Shown piece by piece: positions 34,849 through 44,616 of a DNA stretch of 64,000 nt. Source of the DNA: Phycisphaerales bacterium (lineage in GTDB: Bacteria > Planctomycetota > Phycisphaerae > Phycisphaerales > UBA1924); the NCBI GenBank assembly GCA_029260455.1, contig JAJDDF010000011.1, forward strand, positions 191,130-255,129, read 5' to 3'. Position numbers and translations under genes: made by a program. Below the pieces are notes generated by a model, which saw only the letters and a list, made by a program, of their open reading frames with translations, had not been told where the DNA came from and searched no databases. The first letter of the stretch is position 1; each line of letters begins with the position of its first letter.

Positions 34849-34994
34849 AAATTTTCGACCTCGTGGACGGGGCAGCATTGTATAGTAAACAGTGCACATC
34901 ATAACCACCGGGTCACACGCCGTCCAACGACCGGTGGCCCAGATGCATAAGTATCTGTTGCGATGTTGTTTAGAAGACGCTGGAGGCTCGCTTC

Positions 34995-35396
34995 TCAGCG
35001 ATTCTGACACCCGAGGATGACCCGCCATACCTCGCGCTGTCTGGCCCAAGACAGCTCCCGAGTGAGATCGCGCAGCTCCCGTTCCGTAATCGGATCACGT
35101 CCCCTGAAAACTTCCGGCAGGAATAGGATCTTCTCCTGAATATCCGGCGCAAGATGAAGCAGATTCATGATCTGTGTCATTCGCGGCTGTGTCACGTGGG
35201 TGAGCCTCGCCAAGTCCGAGTGGTTCATCACCACGCCCTTTTCGAGTAACTCATCGAACCGGATCGCGAGCGCCATGAGCCGGGCGACGCGGGGGACTCG
35301 GCCTTGTGGGGCCGCTGGTTCGGGCAGCGGGCCAACTATTGCGCGTTTGCGGTTGCCCCTGACTGCGAAGTGGATTTGCCGCGTCACCGTGGTCAT
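34995..35396 (-). CDS. HTH DNA-binding protein of the integration module
   Basis: The ATG at 35396 overlaps the recombinase stop (ATGA). The 133-aa protein has an N-terminal basic tail, then ALAIRFDELLEKGVVMNHSDLARLTHVTQPRMTQIMNLLHLAPDIQEKILFLP, a helix-turn-helix of ParB/KorB-like type, and a helical end. Proteins of this kind regularly follow serine recombinases with DUF2924 partners; they could act as a directionality factor or a repressor. That role is inferred from context. A 146-base gap separates it from the methyltransferase-like gene. Confidence 0.75.
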   Translation of the reverse strand: MTTVTRQIHFAVRGNRKRAIVGPLPEPAAPQGRVPRVARLMALAIRFDELLEKGVVMNHSDLARLTHVTQPRMTQIMNLLHLAPDIQEKILFLPEVFRGRDPITERELRDLTRELSWARQREVWRVILGCQNR

Positions 35397-36976
35397 GCGG
35401 CCTCCTCCATGCGGCGCTGGACCAACGCGCGGATGCCGGTCGGTCGGAAGGTGACCGAAACGCTCCCGGCCTGCGCGTCGTAGTCCACGGCCGAAAGCAG
35501 CAGCTTGAGGAGCCGGGCCTGTTCGCGCGGGATCAGGTAGTTCCAGAGCGTGTCGAAATCGGCGAACGCTGCCTTGGCCTCTTCGTGAGTAACAGTTTCG
35601 TCATTGAGTTCCGCGATGCGCGCATCCAGTTCTGGTTGGCGTCGGACCGCTTCTTCGATTTGATCATTGAGATCAGCGATCTGCTCCGTCTCTGCCGGAG
35701 TGGTTCCACCGGTCGTGATCAGCTGTCGCAGTTCCTTGTTGTAGCGGCCGACCTCACGCTGAAGGTCATTACGGTCGCGCTCAAGGGTTGTGAGTTCGTC
35801 GCAGATCGTTGACTGCGCTTCGGTAAGCACCTGAGCAAGAAGAGATTTGTCGGTTGCCAATCCCCGAATCTCATCAACGACGACGCGCTCGATCTCCTGC
35901 GCTGGCAATGTGCTTGCAGAGCAGACATCGCAGCCATTCTTGATGGCACGCGTACAGCGGTAGTAGCGATAGAACTGGCCGTTGCGACCGCCACAGAATG
36001 TGTGCGTCATGGCGGCATCGCACGTCTTGCATCGGAGCAGTCCTCGCAGCAGCGCACCATATTTGTTGCGCACTTCAATGCCGCCCGTCCGGCCGTTGTA
36101 CTTGAGCTGCGCCTGTACCTTGTCGAAGAGGTCCTGCTCAATGATGGCTTCGTGCTCGCCTTCGTAGATGTCGCCCTTGTGCGTGATCTTCCCGGTGAGA
36201 ATCGGGTTGGTCAGCAGCTTATGAAGTGACGCCTTGTCGAATGGCCGTCCTCCGAGCTTCTTGCCCTTCTTCGTGACGCGCCGCTTGTTGACCCATGTCT
36301 TGCGGGCGAGTTCACTGGCCACGGGTTGAAGCGATCCCTTGTCGAGGTACATCTGGAAGATGGTGCGAACGCGTGCCGCTTCTTTTGCGTTGATGACTAG
36401 ATGGGGACTTGGGCCGGATCGATCGATTTCGTAGCCCAGAATTGGAACGCCGCCAGCCCACTTCCCCTTGCGCTTCTGGGCGGCGATCTTGTCGCGGATG
36501 CGCTCGCCGATGATCTCGCGCTCGAACTGCGCGAATGACAACAGGATGTTCAACGTCAATCGGCCCATCGAGTGCGTCGTATTGAACTGCTGCGTGACCG
36601 ACACGAATGAGACGTTGCGCTTCTCGAATGTCTCTAGAATCCGCGAGAAGTCCATCAGCGAACGGCTCAGTCGATCCACCTTGTAGACGACCACGCAATC
36701 GATCTTGTCGGCATCGATGTCGCGGAGCAGACGCGCGAGCGCGGGCCGCTCAATGCTCCCGCCCGAGAACCCACCATCGTTGTACTGCTCTGGCAGCGCG
36801 ACCCAGCGCTCAGCCTTTTGACTCGCGATGAACGCCTCGGCGCTCTCGCGCTGGGCATCGAGTGAGTTGAACTCTTGGTCAAGGCCTTCCTCACTGGACT
36901 TGCGGGTGTAGATCGCACACCGAATAGTGGGGGAGTCGGTTGCGCTGACCTTGTCCTGCTTGCGCTGACGGCTCAT
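35393..36976 (-). CDS. Serine recombinase (integrase of element A)
   Basis: The ATG at 36976 overlaps the DUF2924 stop (ATGA). The 527-aa protein has a resolvase catalytic domain with CAIYTRKSSEEG, in which the second-last serine is the nucleophile, VVYKVDRLSRS and RLTLNILLSFAQFEREIIGERIRDK. It has a recombinase domain with GGVPILGYEID, a zinc ribbon (LLRCKTCDAAMTHTFCGGRNGQFYRYYRCTRAIKNGCDVC), a coiled coil and a final basic RRMEEAA. It is the only integrase found in element A, at its right end, so it is the likely enzyme that inserted it. Its core att sites were not identified. Confidence 0.95.
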   Translation of the reverse strand: MSRQRKQDKVSATDSPTIRCAIYTRKSSEEGLDQEFNSLDAQRESAEAFIASQKAERWVALPEQYNDGGFSGGSIERPALARLLRDIDADKIDCVVVYKVDRLSRSLMDFSRILETFEKRNVSFVSVTQQFNTTHSMGRLTLNILLSFAQFEREIIGERIRDKIAAQKRKGKWAGGVPILGYEIDRSGPSPHLVINAKEAARVRTIFQMYLDKGSLQPVASELARKTWVNKRRVTKKGKKLGGRPFDKASLHKLLTNPILTGKITHKGDIYEGEHEAIIEQDLFDKVQAQLKYNGRTGGIEVRNKYGALLRGLLRCKTCDAAMTHTFCGGRNGQFYRYYRCTRAIKNGCDVCSASTLPAQEIERVVVDEIRGLATDKSLLAQVLTEAQSTICDELTTLERDRNDLQREVGRYNKELRQLITTGGTTPAETEQIADLNDQIEEAVRRQPELDARIAELNDETVTHEEAKAAFADFDTLWNYLIPREQARLLKLLLSAVDYDAQAGSVSVTFRPTGIRALVQRRMEEAA

Positions 36977-37479
36977 CGCTTGCTCCCGAGACGGAAGAAG
37001 CGGAACCCGTTGATGTGGCTGCCGGTGACCTTCTTGGCGATCGCGGAGAGCGTGCGGTATCGCTCGCCGTCACATTCAAAACCCTGGCCGTCTGCCAAGA
37101 CCACGACGCGAATCTTCCGACCCTTGTACTCGCGGATGATGGCCGACCCGGGCGAGGGCAAACGCGGATCATTGTGTTCGCCTTTGAGCAGCAGCCGGTT
37201 CACGGTGACCGTCCCGGTTGGCTCTGGCGGGCAAATGAGAGTTTTGGGCGCCATCACGCGCACATCGGCATCGTTGGCCAGTTCGGCAGCGCGCTTGCGT
37301 GCGCGATCCGTCAGGTCGCCCTCGGCGTTCGCCTGCACGCGCCACGCGATCTTGCGGATGAGGTACGCCCGGTGGCGTGTGCGCGTCGGGTGGCCGTGCA
37401 GCTCCTTGTACTTCTCAGCCAGTTCGTTGATGGTCATTTGATGCAGCGCTTCGATTTCGGCTGCGACATTGGTTGGCAT
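36973..37479 (-). CDS. DUF2924 family protein, partner of the serine recombinase
   Basis: The ATG at 37479 follows GGAG. The 168-aa protein matches DUF2924: AAEIEALHQMTINELAEKYKELHGHPTRTRHRAYLIRKIAWRVQANAEG, PGSAIIREYKGRKIRVVVLADGQGFECDGERYRTLSAIAKKVTGSHINGFRFFRL. The C-terminal half has the small basic strand-helix domain seen in integrase partners. It is the first gene of the overlapping trio DUF2924-recombinase-HTH. It may help the recombinase choose or bind its target. The upstream 5' region carries a tRNA T-arm-like hairpin. Confidence 0.9.
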   Translation of the reverse strand: MPTNVAAEIEALHQMTINELAEKYKELHGHPTRTRHRAYLIRKIAWRVQANAEGDLTDRARKRAAELANDADVRVMAPKTLICPPEPTGTVTVNRLLLKGEHNDPRLPSPGSAIIREYKGRKIRVVVLADGQGFECDGERYRTLSAIAKKVTGSHINGFRFFRLGSKR

Positions 37480-37500
37480 TGCGGCTCCTTTCCTTTTAGA

Positions 37501-37524
37501 GACCCGGATTTGAACCACCGGGCC
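37501..37524 (-). other. tRNA T-arm-like hairpin
   Basis: On the minus strand GGCCCGG-TGGTTCAAAT-CCGGGTC forms a 7-bp stem (one G-T pair). GGTTCAAATCC is the consensus of a T-loop and its flanking pairs, but the rest of a tRNA is not visible. It may be a 3' fragment left by a tRNA-targeting element, or a simple stem-loop upstream of the DUF2924 gene. Confidence 0.35.
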
Positions 37525-38054
37525 GTGGAGCCACACTGAGGGGCAAGTTCGCGCAAAGATCAAGTCCGCAGCTGGCGCTTGTGGCAGACGATTCAACTGG
37601 TGTGGATGCACTGGACCGAGCAAGCCGAGCGGTGCGAACCAGCCCACGTGCCAGAATGTTTGAAACCTCCGCGCGGCGCTCAGCGACAGTCATTGATTCG
37701 GGGTTGCGCGTTGTATCCACACCGGGCTCCAAGACGCGATGCGCTTCATGTGCATGGCCGTCTTGGGTTCCCTATGCCGCGCTGCGCAGTGATGCGCGCG
37801 TCGTTGACCGATCGCCCGTGCGCTGCAAGACCGTTGCGCGCGCTTCGCCGCGCCAACCACCCTCGTTGCGAGCGCTATACAGAGACCACCATCTCCTAAC
37901 CCCGGCGTGCGCCAAAGAGAGACTCGCAGAGACTTTGGGGCCAAACGGGCGAAACCGGTCCGATCGGCATCAGATTACGCGCGGCTCACTGCAAAGTAAG
38001 AGACCTCAGCCGTGGTCGGCAGTTTCGCTAAACCCTTGCGAATACTTGGCCTAT

Positions 38055-38087
38055 AAACGAAAACACCCGAGCCGAATGGCCCGGGCG
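38055..38087 (-). terminator. Rho-independent terminator of tRNA-fMet
   Basis: On the minus strand CGCCCGGGCC-ATTC-GGCTCGGGTG forms a 10-bp stem (two G-T pairs) followed by TTTTCGTTT, about 50 bases after the tRNA-fMet 3' end. The T-run and stem strength are typical. Confidence 0.8.
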
Positions 38088-38134
38088 TTGTTCGTGAACT
38101 GGCGGGTCAGGTGCGTTTGCAACCGACCGAGTAG

Positions 38135-39919
<1,785 letters not shown>

Positions 39920-39973
39920 GGTTCACCCTCGATCGTCATTGTAAGGCCGTGTTCAGTCGCCTGCGTTCATCTG

Positions 39974-40705
39974 TCAGCGTATCTGTTCTATCTCACCTGC
40001 TACGCTATTGGCCAAGTTATTTGTTTTTGCGAGTTGCAGACCGTGTTTTTTCTTGAGTCGCTGTACCAGCACTGCTGCGGGGTTTCGAACGTTGTGGTCC
40101 TTCTTGATGCTGCTCAACTCCGTCTGGACGTCTTCTGCTGTGCATTCTTGAGCAATGGTGTCGAGATTTTTACCGCGTACACCGATCGCTTGCAGTAACT
40201 GTCGCACAGATGGAGGTTCTCTGAATATGTCCGTTGATTCATTTGATGGATGATTTTTATTCCATTTTTGATGGATGGTTTGGTTGTCGGGCATACTGTC
40301 TGAGTTCTCTGCACCGTCTGTCCGAGTTGGTTGAGCGCGATGTCCTACTTCAGAGCGCTCAATGTCCGGGTTCGCGTCTTCTGGTGCGAGTGCTAGCAGA
40401 GCGTTATAGACGAGCCGAACACGGTTCGGAATACCCGCACCACTCGGCTTGCGTCCTCCGCCCCGTGACAAAACTTCAATGATGCCGATGCGCTCAAGCT
40501 CATTGCGTGCGCGCCGAACGGTTCGTGCATTGACCGACATATCACGCGCGAGCGTTGCCTCACTGGGCCATGCCTCGCCCGTACGATCATGCAGGCGGAT
40601 ATACCCGAGCAGTGCCCAGCAAAGTGATTTTTGAGTTTTGCTCAGGCGGGCCTTTGCGATCGCGCGCAGCCACAGGCCGTGTCCCTTCGGAGCCCCGCCG
40701 CTCAT
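39974..40705 (-). CDS. HTH (winged helix) protein, possible replication protein of element B
   Basis: The stop-start overlap with the next gene (40702/40705) is ATGA. The 243-aa protein begins with LRAIAKARLSKTQKSLCWALLGYIRLHDRTGEAWPSEATLARDMSVNARTVRRARNELERIGIIEVL, an HTH_36 winged helix found in Rep-like proteins. A polar linker and a helical C-terminal part (LLQAIGVRGKNLDTIAQECTAEDVQTELSSIKKDH) follow. It could initiate element replication or control the element genes; which of the two cannot be decided. It lies 54 bases from the integrase gene. Confidence 0.7.
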   Translation of the reverse strand: MSGGAPKGHGLWLRAIAKARLSKTQKSLCWALLGYIRLHDRTGEAWPSEATLARDMSVNARTVRRARNELERIGIIEVLSRGGGRKPSGAGIPNRVRLVYNALLALAPEDANPDIERSEVGHRAQPTRTDGAENSDSMPDNQTIHQKWNKNHPSNESTDIFREPPSVRQLLQAIGVRGKNLDTIAQECTAEDVQTELSSIKKDHNVRNPAAVLVQRLKKKHGLQLAKTNNLANSVAGEIEQIR

Positions 40706-41112
40706 TCTTCACGCTCTGTAAACTTTGCTGCGATCCACACTGCGGCAGGGCATCCTCGAAGCGTCTTGCGGCGCTTGCCGGAATCGAAAATCAGGCCGTC
40801 TTGGGCCAGCTTTCGACGCTGTGGTGTATACGTTTGCGCGATGATTCGCAGCTCGCGCTCGCCTTCGTCATCAGTCGCACCGTGGGCGCCTCGTTTGCGA
40901 ATAAAGTTGAGTATCCGCCGCCAGTCTGCGGGCGCTCGCTTTGCAGCGCGTTGCGCAGCGATTTCGGATGTTCCATTTGGCGCGTTGTGATGCGTGGGCA
41001 GCGCGTCGAACAGAGTCGGTGTCGCTTCGCTATGGTGTGTTTGCTTTATCACGCCCTCGTTGCTTGGCGGCTCTGGGGCGCTTTGCTGGGGAAGGTCAGG
41101 GGGCATCGTCAT
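40702..41112 (-). CDS. Winged-helix protein of element B
   Basis: The ATG at 41112 overlaps the stop of the excisionase-like gene (ATGA) and was preferred over upstream codons. The 136-aa protein has a polar, proline-rich N-terminal half and a C-terminal winged-helix domain: RILNFIRKRGAHGATDDEGERELRIIAQTYTPQRRKLAQDGLIFDSGKRRKT, a shape known from small phage DNA-binding proteins with the PRR..L...G(L/I)..DSG pattern. It is part of an unbroken ATGA-linked set of four DNA-binding proteins. Its function is regulation or replication by inference. Confidence 0.65.
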   Translation of the reverse strand: MTMPPDLPQQSAPEPPSNEGVIKQTHHSEATPTLFDALPTHHNAPNGTSEIAAQRAAKRAPADWRRILNFIRKRGAHGATDDEGERELRIIAQTYTPQRRKLAQDGLIFDSGKRRKTLRGCPAAVWIAAKFTEREE

Positions 41113-41357
41113 CGCCGCTGCCCTCCCGGTTTGATCGCATCCCATCGCTCACGCGAGGGACACCCCGCAGCCAACCACGCCAGCAACTCGGATCGCAACC
41201 AGCGCACGCATCGCCCAAGACGCACAGGCCGTGGCACACGCCCCGATGCTTGGAGTTTCAACCATGTGGAGCGCGACACGCCGCACAGCTTTGCTGCCTC
41301 AGGCGCGGCCAACGCTTCCGCGTCGATCGTGGTGGGGGTGCTAGGGGCGTTGCTCAT
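41109..41357 (-). CDS. AlpA/excisionase-like HTH protein
   Basis: It encodes 82 aa. The HTH LAAPEAAKLCGVSRSTWLKLQASGRVPRPVRLGRCVRWLRSELLAWLAAGCP matches the AlpA/MerR-type HTH_17 domain of excisionases and small phage regulators. Start and stop overlap both neighbours by ATGA. A role as directionality factor (Xis) for the tyrosine integrase, or as an AlpA-type activator, is plausible, since integrative elements carry one in this position. Confidence 0.8.
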   Translation of the reverse strand: MSNAPSTPTTIDAEALAAPEAAKLCGVSRSTWLKLQASGRVPRPVRLGRCVRWLRSELLAWLAAGCPSRERWDAIKPGGQRR

Positions 41358-41563
41358 TGCCGCGCCTCCGCACTTGCCAAGCGCCGCAACTCGGCCTCGA
41401 TGCGGGCCATCGTGTGATCGTCAAACACCCGAGCGTTTCCTGCAAGCGTAGCGGCGCGGATGTTCCGGGCGTCTATGATGTAGGCGACACGGTGCCGCGG
41501 GATCCCAAGTCGGTCCGCGATCGTGGTGACAGTCCAAAGTGTCGAATCGGGCGCGGTATCCAT
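41354..41563 (-). CDS. Small MerR-like HTH protein of element B
   Basis: The ATG at 41563 gives 69 aa; the longer frame to 41668 lacks a ribosome site and is rich in G/P. The HTH WTVTTIADRLGIPRHRVAYIIDARNIRAATLAGNARVFDDHTMARIEAELRRL resembles the N-terminal half of MerR/HTH_17 proteins. It is the first gene of the four-gene overlapping set, with two palindromes upstream (41645 and 41730) that may be its operators. Confidence 0.68.
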   Translation of the reverse strand: MDTAPDSTLWTVTTIADRLGIPRHRVAYIIDARNIRAATLAGNARVFDDHTMARIEAELRRLASAEARQ

Positions 41564-41644
41564 GCGTGCTCCGGGCGGGTGTTCAGTGGGGCCGGGTGGT
41601 TTGCGACGTTGCAAACTGGCAATGCCCTCACCTATCCCCCCACC

Positions 41645-41745
41645 TGGTCCATGGACCACGCGAACCAAACGCGCGAATCGCGGCTCGCAGCATCGCTACC
41701 TATCGCAAAAAACTTGAGAAACCGGTCTCTGGTCCACTTGGACCA
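41645..41745. promoter_or_regulatory. Pair of related palindromes upstream of the HTH genes
   Basis: TGGTCCATGGACCA (41645-41658) is a perfect 14-bp palindrome and TGGTCCACTTGGACCA (41730-41745) has the same half-sites (TGGTCCA/TGGACCA) with a two-base spacer. They are 85 bases apart (about 8 helical turns) in the gap between the 354-aa gene and the small HTH genes, so they look like operators of one dimeric regulator, or part of an origin. Confidence 0.5.
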
Positions 41746-41754
41746 AGCAGAGCT

Positions 41755-42819
41755 TCACAACACGCTGGGGTCGGCGACGCCCCCCGAGCCCCGTCGCGTT
41801 TGTCGCCTGGCCTTCGTCGCCTGCTTCTTGGCCGCGTTGTGGATTTGCCACGCCGTCGTTCGCTGCAGTGTTGTCTTTGGGATACCAAGTTCTTTAGCCA
41901 TTTCGGCAGCCGTTGCTTGGGGATGCTCCTTCGAGTAGCGCGAGACAAGCGATTCTCGCTCCAAGGGGTCGGTCGGCGTGTGCGTCTTGCTCTCGGGCCG
42001 CAACCAGCCAATCGCGGCGACAAGCGCCGATCCCGCGTCTTCAATCGTGCTCCACCACCAGCCCGCGGGTTCAAGCCAAGGCTTGTTCGGCAACGTCGGG
42101 CGCGCGGGCCGACCATCAGGGAACGTTCGCTGGATGTACGCGGTGGGGTATCGCTCTAACTCTGCCAGCTCGGATTCGTTGTTGGGGCGAAAGCAAAGCT
42201 GCCAGTTCACGGTCGCGCGAAGCCCCTGTGCCTTGGCCGACCACGCGAGCCAGTGCAGCAGCCGACCGGTATCGCAAACGCTGGCCTGGGTGCCGATCGG
42301 CGGTGCCTCGACTTCGTTTGCCTGGGCAGCGACGGGGAATCGGGCGACGATCCCGGTGGCGGCGAGCTGCCAGAGCTTCGCGCACAATCGCTTCCAGTCG
42401 TCCGCGCAAACCTCCGCGTTCGGCATCACACCGCGGACGCTATTACACCAAAGCAACTCTGACACAAAGCCCGTGCCGTCAAGAATCGGGCACGGCTTCT
42501 GCATGAAAATGCGCGATCCAGGGTGGCCGAGTCCGAGGGCGCGCGCCGGCGCCTCGGCGTCCTGGGCTTTCATCGCCATCGCTGCGAAGTCATCGGGCCC
42601 CGCGGCCTCCACATCGATTGCGGATGCCCCTTCGGCGGTTCGATCGGGCACGAAAACGAGCGTGTGACCCACCGCCGGATAGCTGCCCGCAAACTTGCGC
42701 GCATCCTCGCGCAGGTCATCCCAAACATCACCCATCTGTTCACCCTCCGAGGGTGGGCCACCGGCGGGTGGGGAAGGTGAATCACTCCACGCGCCGGTGA
42801 GCCGCTTCGCTGTGCTCAT
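41755..42819 (-). CDS. Unknown 354-aa protein of element B with C-terminal HTH
   Basis: The ATG at 42819 was taken; a later Met (MGDVWDDLREDARKFAG) could also be the start. The globular middle has a long PCPILDGTGFVSELLWCNSVRGVMPNAEVCADDWKRLCAKLWQLA stretch, an SVCDTGRLLHWLAWSAKAQGLRATVNWQLCFRPNN segment and a WWWSTIEDAGSALVAAIGWLRP part, then a polar linker and a helix-turn-helix (SLVSRYSKEHPQATAAEMAKELGIPKTTLQR) ending in a basic tail. It may bind DNA. No family is recognised. It lies between the small HTH genes and the duplicated end of the restriction gene. Confidence 0.6.
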   Translation of the reverse strand: MSTAKRLTGAWSDSPSPPAGGPPSEGEQMGDVWDDLREDARKFAGSYPAVGHTLVFVPDRTAEGASAIDVEAAGPDDFAAMAMKAQDAEAPARALGLGHPGSRIFMQKPCPILDGTGFVSELLWCNSVRGVMPNAEVCADDWKRLCAKLWQLAATGIVARFPVAAQANEVEAPPIGTQASVCDTGRLLHWLAWSAKAQGLRATVNWQLCFRPNNESELAELERYPTAYIQRTFPDGRPARPTLPNKPWLEPAGWWWSTIEDAGSALVAAIGWLRPESKTHTPTDPLERESLVSRYSKEHPQATAAEMAKELGIPKTTLQRTTAWQIHNAAKKQATKARRQTRRGSGGVADPSVL

Positions 42820-42926
42820 TGGCCAACGGACACAGCACCCTTACCGTGAACAATAGCGCTCCCGCTCCGCCTCGCGCGCACGCGCGCGTAGACGGGAAAT
42901 GACACGCCTAAACCGAGCCGCCCGCG

Positions 42927-43005
42927 CGCTCGTGATTGAGCCGCAACAGGTTCGCCAGAATCGCCTGTTCCACTACCTCGCACTGCACCGCCATCGGGTG
43001 CGGCG
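42927..43005 (-). repeat. Duplicate of the 3' end of the MmeI-like gene (copy B)
   Basis: These 79 bases match 44628-44706 at 71 of 79 positions. On the minus strand they encode PHPM..Q.E.VEQAILANLLRLNHER, the C-terminus of the MmeI-like protein, then AGGSV and a stop, just downstream of the 530-aa gene. It is a detached copy of the end of a restriction gene. Confidence 0.9.
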
Positions 43006-43023
43006 CACCGGTGTCGCCTGAGA

Positions 43024-44616
43024 CTAGACGTAGCCGTCGGCGAGAGGCACAATGCCATACCAATCCAGGGTCCAGCGCCCGACAGTTTCAGGTGACCTCT
43101 CCCGTGAATAGTGTTCGCCCTCCACTGGCCAATACTCTTGATCTTCCAACCACTTAGCCACCTTCCCGAACGACTGATCGCGTACCAGTCTCGCGACTAG
43201 ATGTGATGCGCGCACGACGGGCACGTCGGCGGCGTGCACCCAGCCGCCGCCGACGCTCGTTTCCGATGCAACGACCCATGTCAGACGATACTCATCCGTT
43301 AGGCCGAGCAGCTTCCGCAAGTGTGAGGAATCTTCTGCTGACCGATCGCGCACCTGCTGAATCCCAGTAGCGATTTCCTTACTCTTTTGAATGACCTCGC
43401 GCGGCTCCGCTGGCATCAGGAACGACTTGAGTTCTATTGCCAGGGCGCACTTCTCCGAATCAGAGATAACGACCAAATCAACTTCGTTGGCGGTCCAACC
43501 AGGCACCTTGCCATGCCAGGTTCGAATATCAAGTTCGGCCAAGTCGCGACAAATCGAATCGCGCATCAACGATTCCTTCTGCGTGCTCAATTCGCTGTAG
43601 GCGCGCTGCGATTCTGGCATGCGCTGCAGTAGGGTCACAAGGTTTCGCTCAGTGGCAAGCCCGGACAGCATGCTTGGGGACCACGCGAAGTGACCTGGGG
43701 CAAGCTCCACGAGTGGCTGCAGGGCAAGGTCGGGTGTTCTCATGTCACCGGCGCCATACGTGAGGTCAGCCAATACCTTGCGCACGGTCTCAGTGTGAAG
43801 CGATGCATAGTTGGCGACTCTACCGACGAGTGCGGACTCCTCAGCCACCACTGGCGCGCAGGCATATCCTCGGTTTCTGCAGCCCTTGTTCGCCGCTGCC
43901 ACGCGCGCAGCTACGTGGATCCCGGAGAGCGCGTGGAGGATGCTCATCACCTGCCAATACTCCCGCATCGTATAATCTGCTATTCGCCATTCTCCAGGAA
44001 GTGAATACTGGTGTGTGTCAACGCATTCTGCCGCGGCCCTCACCAGTCGCTTTGTCAGCGGGTAGTCGAATCGGTCTCCCACCACCCGTACGCTCGGCGC
44101 GATCAGGTTGTAGATTGGCACAGCACTCGGAGGATCGTTTGCTCCAGTGTTCGTCAGGTAGTCATAGGCCATTGCCCGATGCTCACGAAGTATTGGACCG
44201 TCTGTGCGAATGTGGTGATCGCCCTCGATCTGCAACGTGAGCAGGCTGTGGCTTGCGTAGGTGTACGCCAGAGAGAACGCTTCATAGCTTTGGGATAGCC
44301 TGAACAGCGCCTGGGATGCGGTGTAGCGATCTTGGTTTATCAGAGGTGGGATGGAACAGTCTCCGTTAGGGCAGCTCCAATTGATCCACCGCATCGGGAA
44401 GCGAACAAAGTTATTGAGGTTATCCGATGCGGCAAACCAATCGCTCGGATCTGTGCCGGTCAGGACCCTCGCCATTAGGTACTCCTCGCATGCGGCAAGG
44501 AGATACCACATGGCCTCGCCACGAGGGAGCTTCATCAGAGGATTGGATAGGTACTCAGCGTCAATCTCTTGTTCGGCGCTGCGCAGTTCGTTCGATACTG
44601 CGTTCGGCTCACTCAT
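43024..44616 (-). CDS. PD-(D/E)XK-type protein of unknown class, linked to the MmeI-like gene
   Basis: The ATG at 44616 overlaps the MmeI-like stop by 8 bases. In the 530-aa protein the N-terminal ~360 residues are helical with no known motif (MWYLLAACEEYLMARVL, HALSGIHVAARVAAANKGCRNRG). Residues ~378-400 read NEVDLVVISDSEKCALAIELKSFL: D380 and E395-x-K397 fit a restriction-type nuclease core, followed by helices (REVIQKSKEIATGIQQVRDR). The C-terminal ~100 residues contain strands and W/Y-rich segments. It is flanked by two copies of the MmeI-like C-terminal coding sequence, so it looks like a cassette inserted behind the restriction gene. A defence role is inferred. Confidence 0.65.
   Translation of the reverse strand: MSEPNAVSNELRSAEQEIDAEYLSNPLMKLPRGEAMWYLLAACEEYLMARVLTGTDPSDWFAASDNLNNFVRFPMRWINWSCPNGDCSIPPLINQDRYTASQALFRLSQSYEAFSLAYTYASHSLLTLQIEGDHHIRTDGPILREHRAMAYDYLTNTGANDPPSAVPIYNLIAPSVRVVGDRFDYPLTKRLVRAAAECVDTHQYSLPGEWRIADYTMREYWQVMSILHALSGIHVAARVAAANKGCRNRGYACAPVVAEESALVGRVANYASLHTETVRKVLADLTYGAGDMRTPDLALQPLVELAPGHFAWSPSMLSGLATERNLVTLLQRMPESQRAYSELSTQKESLMRDSICRDLAELDIRTWHGKVPGWTANEVDLVVISDSEKCALAIELKSFLMPAEPREVIQKSKEIATGIQQVRDRSAEDSSHLRKLLGLTDEYRLTWVVASETSVGGGWVHAADVPVVRASHLVARLVRDQSFGKVAKWLEDQEYWPVEGEHYSRERSPETVGRWTLDWYGIVPLADGYV

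Larger units (their letters stand above)
37480..38134. other. Intergenic region between DUF2924 gene and tRNA-Met
   Basis: No convincing gene lies here. Next to the DUF2924 start is a hairpin GACCCGG-10-CCGGGCC at 37501-37524 whose minus-strand loop contains GGTTCAAAT, a tRNA T-arm-like sequence. The frames at 37690-37944 and 37581-38216 have no ribosome site or family match. The right part (38055-38087) is the tRNA terminator. The right boundary of element A must lie somewhere in this interval. Confidence 0.5.

Noticed and set aside
37690-37944. 84-codon minus-strand frame between the DUF2924 gene and tRNA-Met
   Set aside because: No ribosome site, no domain, composition like random GC-rich DNA.
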